Source: Gracilaria domingensis
Taxonomy: Eukaryota; Rhodophyta; Florideophyceae; Gracilariales; Gracilariaceae
Length of the DNA: 64,000 bases
Direction of reading: 5' to 3'
Assembly: GCA_022539475.1 (NCBI GenBank)
Contig: VCMS01000059.1
Location: forward strand, 124,001 to 188,000
Shown here: positions 57,544 through 64,000 of the stretch, piece by piece
Position numbering within the stretch: the stretch's first letter is position 1
Layout of the letters: each line of letters opens with the position of its first letter
Program-made: the position numbers and the translations under genes
The notes under the pieces: model-generated
Seen by the model: only the letters and a program-made list of their open reading frames with translations
Database searches by the model: none
What the model was told of the DNA's origin: nothing

Positions 57544-58850
57544 GTACCTGCGTTAAGAGGATGCATTCTGGAAACACGCTGGGGTGAAACAGGTAGGGAC
57601 GTGGGAGGTTTAGGTGCGGGCTAGTGGCGCCGTGTCGTTTACACATGTTTAGTGCACGCTGATACTATCTTACAATTCAATGTGTTGGCTTTGCAACGTT
57701 GCCCAAGTTGTTAGTGGATTCGTCGAAGCGAATACCAGCGCACGACGCTTGGATCATTTAAAAACAAAGGACGTTGGACGCAGTTTCGACGTATTTTATG
57801 AAGTGATCGCAGGGTTTGATGGGTTAATGCAAGGTTAAAGGAGGGCTAACATGTTAGCAGTCAAGGCAATGCTAAATGTGCGGAGCGCTCGCAGAGAAGC
57901 GCGGTAGTGGAGGTACTGCAGCTGAACTGTACAATGTTGGTTGCTTTGAAGCAATTGAGTGCAAGGGTTGGATTGATCGGACACTGCTGCCGGTATGAGT
58001 ATGGGGCAGTGCTAAGAACTGAATTGTTAGAAGGGTGGTGAGAAATGATGACGACGTGTCTCTTGTGTGTTTCGCAGGGGATGCGAAAGAGCCAAAGCGA
58101 ACAATGGAAGATGTGTTTTTCTTTTCTTGTCGCGGTGAGCTGCCAAGGGCGTCGACGGCGAACGCAAGGCAGGGCGGTGGCAGGTGTGGGTTGTGTCAGG
58201 CGGCACGACTGAGAGATATTGGTAAGGTAAGCGGGAGCGTTTTAGCGGCGGCAACGCACGCGTTTGCGAGATATATCAGATACGCGTGTGGGTCGCCAGC
58301 CGGAGTATGATAGATGAATGATTCAGAAGGGCTACAAGGAGGGTATGTATGGTGCAAGATTGCGGGGGGCGTGAAGGATGGAGAGCGGTTGGACATAATG
58401 TTTCTCAACAAGGCGGGAACCACGACACGCGCGCTAATTGGCTCCATCACGCGGCGGAGATGGGCGCTAGGCGCAAAGCGGCGATGAGACGTTTGCTCGC
58501 CACTGCGGCTAGCGGGGGGGGTATAGCCGGCCATGCGGCGCGGCGCGCGGCGGCGGCGGTGAAAGGCATGGCGGGCCGCAGCGCTGGCGCGAAGACGCTG
58601 GCGCGAAGCCAGCGAGCGCGTGATCATTGCGGAAAGGTCAGCAGCTTCGGCGCTTGCTCCGGTGTCGCGCGCCACGCGTGCCGGCGCGTACGCGCCGCGC
58701 CAAAAAAAGCGGCACGAAAACGCGCCGCACGCGGCGCGCCCAATCACGTTCACCGCGCGCGCTGACAGCGCCGCGCTGACAGCGCGCGCCTGGGTGGACG
58801 GCCGTCGCGCGACACGTCACGTGGCGCGAGCTGCGGCGCGCCGCGCGCGC

Positions 58851-58899
<49 letters not shown>
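58851..58899. repeat. GCC trinucleotide repeat
   Basis: About 15 GCC/CCG units in a row inside the CpG-rich region. Confidence 0.9.
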
Positions 58900-59506
58900 C
58901 GTCGTGCTCGCCCGCGGCCGCGGCGGGGAAGAAGACGGCGGCGGCGCGCCGCTTCCCGCACGTTACGAAGGCGCGCCGCCCAACGCGCGGCGCCGCGGCC
59001 AGTGCGGGCCCGAACAGTCGCGCCCGCGCGCGCCGCCGCTTACAACAGCCATCCGCATGCGCCATGCGCGCCGCGCGCCCGCACGGCTGCCGCATGCAAA
59101 AAAGTTACCGTTCGCTTTTGTGCACCGATGCGCCGCACCGGTGCCAGCCGACCCCCCCCCCCTCCCAGCGCTCGCCGCGCCAAACTGCAGTGCGTTGCGG
59201 CGCAATCGCGCGCCACCCCCCCCCAACGCGCTGCGCCAGCCCCCCCCCCCAAAACCTCGCTAGCCTTCCTAGCGCCTTACGAAGGTACATAGCTTTCATA
59301 CGCACGCGCGCCACCCACGTCCTGCCTGCGCCGCGCGACGTGCCCTGTTCACGTCCATCTCCTCGTCTCGCTCCCCGCCCTGCTTCATCGCCTCGCTTGA
59401 GACCTTCGCCTCCCCCCTTCCCCCCGCTCCCCTCCCCCCCCGCTCCCCTCCCCCCCTCGCGTAACTCGCCTAGTTGCGCCCCTCCCTTCCACCGCCCGTC
59501 AACACC

Positions 59507-62500
59507 ATGCATGCTGTACATCGAGCTTCTCTCGCTACAGTGCCGCCCGAGCTTCCGCCGCTCATGCCGCCGCATCCCACCCAGGGCGGTCCGCCTTCTT
59601 CCGCTGCGCACGCGCCTTCTTCCGCCGCTCGCGCTTCCAATGCTGTCCATAACGCCGATCCAAATGCCGCTTCCGACCCGCCGCACCAATCAGGCCAGGA
59701 GTCTTACACCACCGCCAAGACCAAACCGAACGATGATATCCTCAAGAACTTGAAGTTGCATCCCATTCCGGGAGCCCTCTACGGACCTCCTGAAGGCGCC
59801 CTCCCGAATACCTATGTGGGCAGCTATACCGTGTACGGACTTATTGGCGAAGGTGCATTTGGAAAGTAAGTGTGCCCCCGCATTCTAGACAGCTCCCCTA
59901 TCATTGCCGTTCTCGGGTTCCTTCGCGTGCTAACCTCGTTTGTTCCTCGCCCTCTCCCTCTCGTGTCTCACTCAGGGTAAAAGTGGCTGTACACAAGCCC
60001 ACAGGCATGCGCGTTGCAATCAAGATTATGGAGAAGAGCGAAATCCGCGCTCACGAACTCGCTCATCAAGTGCGCCGCGAAATCTATATTATGCGCAGCT
60101 TGAAGCATCGTCACATCGTCAGAATGTTTGAAGTGCTCACCTCCGACAAGAGATTGTACATTGTCATGGAGCTTGTCAACGGTGGCGAATTATTCGAGCG
60201 CATCGCCAAAGGTCGTCTGGATGAAAATATTGCCCGCCATTACTTTCAACAACTTGTGGATGGTGTTCACTTTTGCCACAAGAAGGGCATTGTTCATCGC
60301 GACCTCAAGCCAGAGAACCTTCTCGTCGACGAGAGTGGCAATATTAAGATTACCGACTTCGGTTTCTCCTCCATGAAGGGTATGGATGTGCACACAGGCC
60401 TGCTGCATACCCAGTGCGGAACGCCTGACTACTGCGCCCCAGAGATCATTGACATTGCACAGGAAGGCTACACTGGATCCAAGGTTGACGCGTGGTCATG
60501 CGGTATTATTTTGTACGCTCTACTTTGCGGTCGTCTTCCTTTCTTGGAGCAAGACACTGAGAAGCTTTACGATTTGATTCTTGCTTGCAAGGTCAAGTAT
60601 CCGTCTTACATTTCTCGAAACGCCCGCGACCTGCTCGAAAATCTGCTCATTCGAGATCCCAACAAGCGTTTTGACCTTCCTGACGTGAAACGTCATCCCT
60701 GGTTTTTGGTCGACTACGATGGCGATGATGCCCGATTTTTGAAGAAGACTCCATTTTTCAGAAGGTCTAGGAAGGACACATCCACCTCTAGGTCCACGTC
60801 GCCACTTACGAGTGCAACTGGTACAGATTCCTCTGGAGGACCTTCTACGAGTAACACCGCCCCCACTACCAGTGCCTCAAGATACTCATCGGGCTCCGAC
60901 AGTCGAGATATTGCTGGTAGTCAGTCACGAACCGAGCCGCTGACCTCTAATGAGAGAAGAAGGGCACAAGGCTCTCCTATGCATTTGGTGGACGCTGGCA
61001 ACCCCCGAAACATTTATTCACAGAGTCGACCGCCATCTGGGTCAACTAGATATAGAGACGAGCAGCCTTACGGGCCGCCCTCTCCATCGCCGCTCTCATC
61101 GCTACACGAACAAATGCGAGCACCAACTCCTCCGAGTCAGGAGGTCTTCACCAGAGTACACGACCGACCAGTCACTCCCGCTAGGCGGCAAGCACCGGCT
61201 TCGACTGCTGCCGCGTTCAAGGCTGCAGCTGCTGCAGCTGCTAGGTATGCCCCTGAAAATATGCCACAGTCACCCAATCTAGGAGGCGGCAAGACATATC
61301 ATTCGCATTCTCCCAGCCGAAGATCTCCGGCATCTGGTTCACTGACCCCAATTGTGCCTACCGACGCTGCCAATTCGCATCAACAGCCATTGGCTGGCTC
61401 CTATTTGCTGAACAGAGCAGCCCCTACTGCTTATCCGGGTTCAGAAATGCCACCTCGTCGCATAGAAGAAGGGTCCACAAGTGAAGAGGATAGCGTCGAG
61501 GATTATGAAGAAAAACCTGCTCTTCCCTTGGAGATGCCTCTCGACCCCCGTCAGGCGTTGTATGGAAAGAATAGTGATCGTCATCATTTACCGGCATTGC
61601 CTCAGCACGTAGCAGCTCGCCAGAGATCCGAACTCGTGGGCGCAACGAGGCAGAGTCCAATTCCGGCGTTTGCTAATCCTCTTGAGAACGGTAGCTCTTC
61701 GCTGTCTGCTCTCCCACGGCCCCATAGGTATGGACGGGAGCCTCCAAACCATGGTAGTTTGAACGATCCGAGGCCTCCCCGAGCGGCCCGGACTCCAGAT
61801 GTACCTTCATCTCCCTCGATTGTATATTCTCCGTCAACCGTGAGTGGTCCGTCGTCTTTCGACCGTTTTCGTTCGGTTTCTCCGGGCTTTGGGAACATCA
61901 GACCTGGTGCGCCGAATGAAGGGGTACCAACCAGTCCTGATTTGCTTCGTGGAGGTCTTGGTGGCGGAAGTGCAGCATGGTATTCTGCCGGACGCTCCAC
62001 ACCAAACGGATATTCCGCCCCAAGAGAGGAATCCAGCGCTCCGTCTTTGAGTGCAAAGTCTCTCCAAGCTGAGATTATTCTTCGACATCATTGGGGAATG
62101 CTCACGAAGTGGAGAGGGTCATCAGAACCTGTGCCCAGAGAATTGGCCATGGAACTTCGAAAGGACATGATGCTGACAGTTGAGGAACTGAAGCAAGTAA
62201 CGAATTTGGAAGACAGAGCTAACCTATTTAGCAGTTTTCTGCACATGTTCGAGCAGTTAGCCTTGGGCGAAGCACTGCCTCAAAGTGGCGACAGTCGTCG
62301 ACTTCATGCTGAGGGAGATGGGGAAGGGCGAGATGAAGGGCACACGAATATGGGAGATGGTCGTGTTGGAAACATTCGTCTGGCAGCTACTGATATATCT
62401 AGCGAAGAAGAGCCAATGTCATGGAGCCCGGTAGTGGTGGAGGCAAGTGGACCGCGTGGTAGTGACATTATGCGCCGTCGTGAGATGTCAGATTTGCTTA

Positions 62501-63669
62501 ACCAATGGATTCACCGCACTGACTACTACACTTCTGGTGGGGCAGAAAATCTAGAAGGCGAAGATGGGAACCTGGGTTATGACCTGTCCGATTTACAACG
62601 AATGATGCGAGATCATCACAGTGGACGAGACGAATCAAATCTTGCGGACGAAATGCTCCGCATGATGAGCAACGCGGAGGACAATGCAGCATTCGTTCCC
62701 CCATATGGATCAGGAAATGGCCCCACTTCTTCGACTTCGAATTCTGCTACTCATACCCAGCGACATGGTGATCAATACAACTGGAGGTATGGTGGGAGCG
62801 GGGCGACTGCGAACTGGAACAGCCAAAGCAATGGAAGAGCTGCGGGTACGGGGGCCATTCGAAATATATCGAACAATTCCTCTCTTCCCCCAGAATATGT
62901 ACCTGGTAGGTTCAGGGAATCCAGCACCAATGTTTCCAGAAGGGGGCGCAGCAACAACGAATATGCGAATCAGGGTTCCGTTGTGAATGGCAACGAGGGT
63001 TTGCGAAGGAACGTAGGAGTGGAACATTTTGACGGCCCCGGTGGAGATGACGGCTCACATGAGATATCCGGAGGCGGTGGCAGATCAAGTCTTGACCACA
63101 GAAAACGAAAGAGTAATATGGCGAATTCGATGGGCATGCATGACGTGGAATACTACACCTCTGATCGCCGGAACGGCATGGCCCACAAACTATTAGGTGT
63201 CCTTCACAACATGAAGGCGAAGAACCACCGATTAGGGGAGCACCATGCGCAATTCCGCTCACCGTTACCAACCGATGCTATAATAAGAATACTAGCAACG
63301 GTTTTAAGAAACATGGGAGCTGATGTGAAAGTGAACAAAGATACAAGGAAGAAGATCAAATGTGAGAAATCCATGGGTGGGTGGAAGCTTCACGCAGGTA
63401 TAGAGGTTATCGAGTCTGAGGACGGTCTTCGCACTGTGGCGTTCAGACGTTCCAAGGCGGACCGAGGCAAAACGGATACCGAATCCTTCCATAGATTTTA
63501 CCAGCAAGTTCGCTTGGATTTTGTACACGAAGCAGGGATTCAGTTTCCATCGAGCAGACTTCAAACGTCAAGCACTGCCAGGCGAAAGCGTGGTAAGATG
63601 GTAGATCGGGAACGTAGTGCTCAGCACCCAGACCCTGTCCCCAGCGGTTCTAACAAGAATACGGGATGA
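59507..63669 (+). CDS. Large CAMKL-type protein kinase with C-terminal KA1-like domain, two exons
   Basis: Exon 1 is 59507-59865, the intron 59866-59975 (GTAAGT to TCAG, 110 nt) and exon 2 59976-63669, giving 1,350 aa. The intron splits the glycine loop; joining gives GEGAFGKVKVA. Kinase domain about 108-365: VAIKIM (Lys), HRDLKPENLLVD, DFGFSSM, and the activation loop GLLHTQCGTPDYCAPEII, which is closer to plant CIPK (LLHTTCGTPNYVAPE) than to AMPK. About 850 residues of Ser/Pro-rich disordered sequence follow, broken by a helical piece (about 820-885, LAMELRKDMMLTVEELKQVT). The last 110 residues (DAIIRILATVLRNMGADVKV, GWKLHAGIEVI, FRRSKADRG, RLDFVHEAGI) resemble the KA1 domain of AMPK/MARK kinases. 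No NAF motif or clear UBA found. Likely roles are in energy, polarity or stress signalling. Confidence 0.85.
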
Positions 63670-64000
63670 GCTGAGCATTGATGAATATCGCGATTTCGTT
63701 TTTGAGTTTTGTTTGCATGGATTGTTCTTTCGAGTTCGTCGGAAGTCACCTTTACAGGTTCACCTCACAGTTTATTGGCTGCTTCATTTTGGCAATGTTC
63801 AGGGTCGGTGTGGAGAAGCGTGCGTTTTGCGGCGCTGCACCTTTTTTGTACGGCGGTCGTTTACTTATGTGTAAAAGAAATTGTGAATTGTATGTTAGTT
63901 AAACCAAGATCGTTCTAGCATCTACGGCTCCGATACGGGCCTTCTTCAAAGAGCAGACCTGTTCCTTAAGGTCATGAACTGTAGTGGGCATTCTGGAGTT
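63670..64000. other. 3' flank of the kinase gene
   Basis: 331 bp to the window edge, T-rich, consistent with a 3' UTR. No further gene is seen; short frames here are unsupported. Confidence 0.5.

Larger units (their letters stand above)
57255..59506. promoter_or_regulatory. Long divergent intergenic region, GC-rich on the right
   Basis: 2.25 kb between the peroxidase and kinase genes. A 31-nt perfect palindrome is at 57513-57543. From about 58480 the DNA is extremely rich in GC and CpG and long frames on all strands are composition artefacts (poly-Arg, poly-Ala, poly-Pro). A C-rich stretch at 59400-59460 precedes the kinase start. Confidence 0.5.

Noticed and set aside
58349-59753. Long open frames on both strands in the GC-rich region (for example 58620-59753)
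   Set aside because: Composition artefacts: Arg/Ala/Pro-rich, mutually overlapping on several frames, no domain, and the kinase start lies inside one of them.

Overview
The window is eukaryotic nuclear DNA, most likely from a red alga of the florideophyte type (something like Chondrus or a relative). I infer this and cannot prove it. The pointers are: genes with no intron or a single 5'-proximal intron of about 100 nt; a plastid-style SufE-BolA fusion; a RING protein, a TOM7 and a kinase activation loop that look plant-like; an animal-type secreted haem peroxidase; and a dense block of Ty3/gypsy LTR retrotransposons.

Left host block (1-17.4 kb): a partial ALG1-like mannosyltransferase running off the left edge (-); a bZIP-like factor with a possible membrane anchor (+); a type II membrane fucosyltransferase-like protein (-); a two-exon RING E3 ligase (+); a TOM7-like import subunit (+); an RNase H gene from a non-LTR retroelement joined to a Tudor-like N-terminus (+); a C2-domain lipase (+); and CCT theta (-, two exons). 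These serve N-glycosylation, protein folding and turnover, organelle import and lipid metabolism, and form no operon-like unit. The stretch at 16-18 kb is a graveyard of non-LTR retroelement pieces.

Central mobile block (17.4-43.1 kb): two different, full-length chromodomain Ty3/gypsy elements lie almost back to back in opposite orientations. Element A (17967-30270, +) has 816-bp LTRs and element B (30901-42647, -) has 857-bp LTRs. Non-LTR retroelement fragments (an endonuclease half on the left, an RNase H half in the middle) and a Tc1/mariner transposase remnant flank them. Both elements share one plan: LTR, a common 18-nt candidate primer site, gag with a CCHC knuckle, a conserved -1 frameshift site into protease, RT-RNase H-integrase, a very long disordered linker, a chromodomain, a hairpin-rich spacer of about 490 bp, and then a large antisense ORF (681 and 599 aa) that starts just inside the 3' LTR. 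The two antisense proteins are clearly homologous to each other and match no family I recognise. This is the most interesting item in the window. Several copies of the polypurine tract also sit inside both elements.

Right host block (43.7-64 kb): a coiled-coil protein (+); an Orn/Lys/Arg decarboxylase carrying two +1 frameshifts (+); mitochondrial ribosomal protein uL11m (-); an uncertain ORF (+); a SurE-family nucleotidase (-); the SEC11 signal peptidase catalytic subunit (+, two exons); SufE-BolA (-); a secreted animal-type haem peroxidase (-); and a very large CAMKL-type kinase with a C-terminal KA1-like domain (+, two exons). Intergenic DNA holds several perfect palindromes with a single-base centre, the largest 69 nt. 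I found no CRISPR array, rRNA or convincing tRNA.
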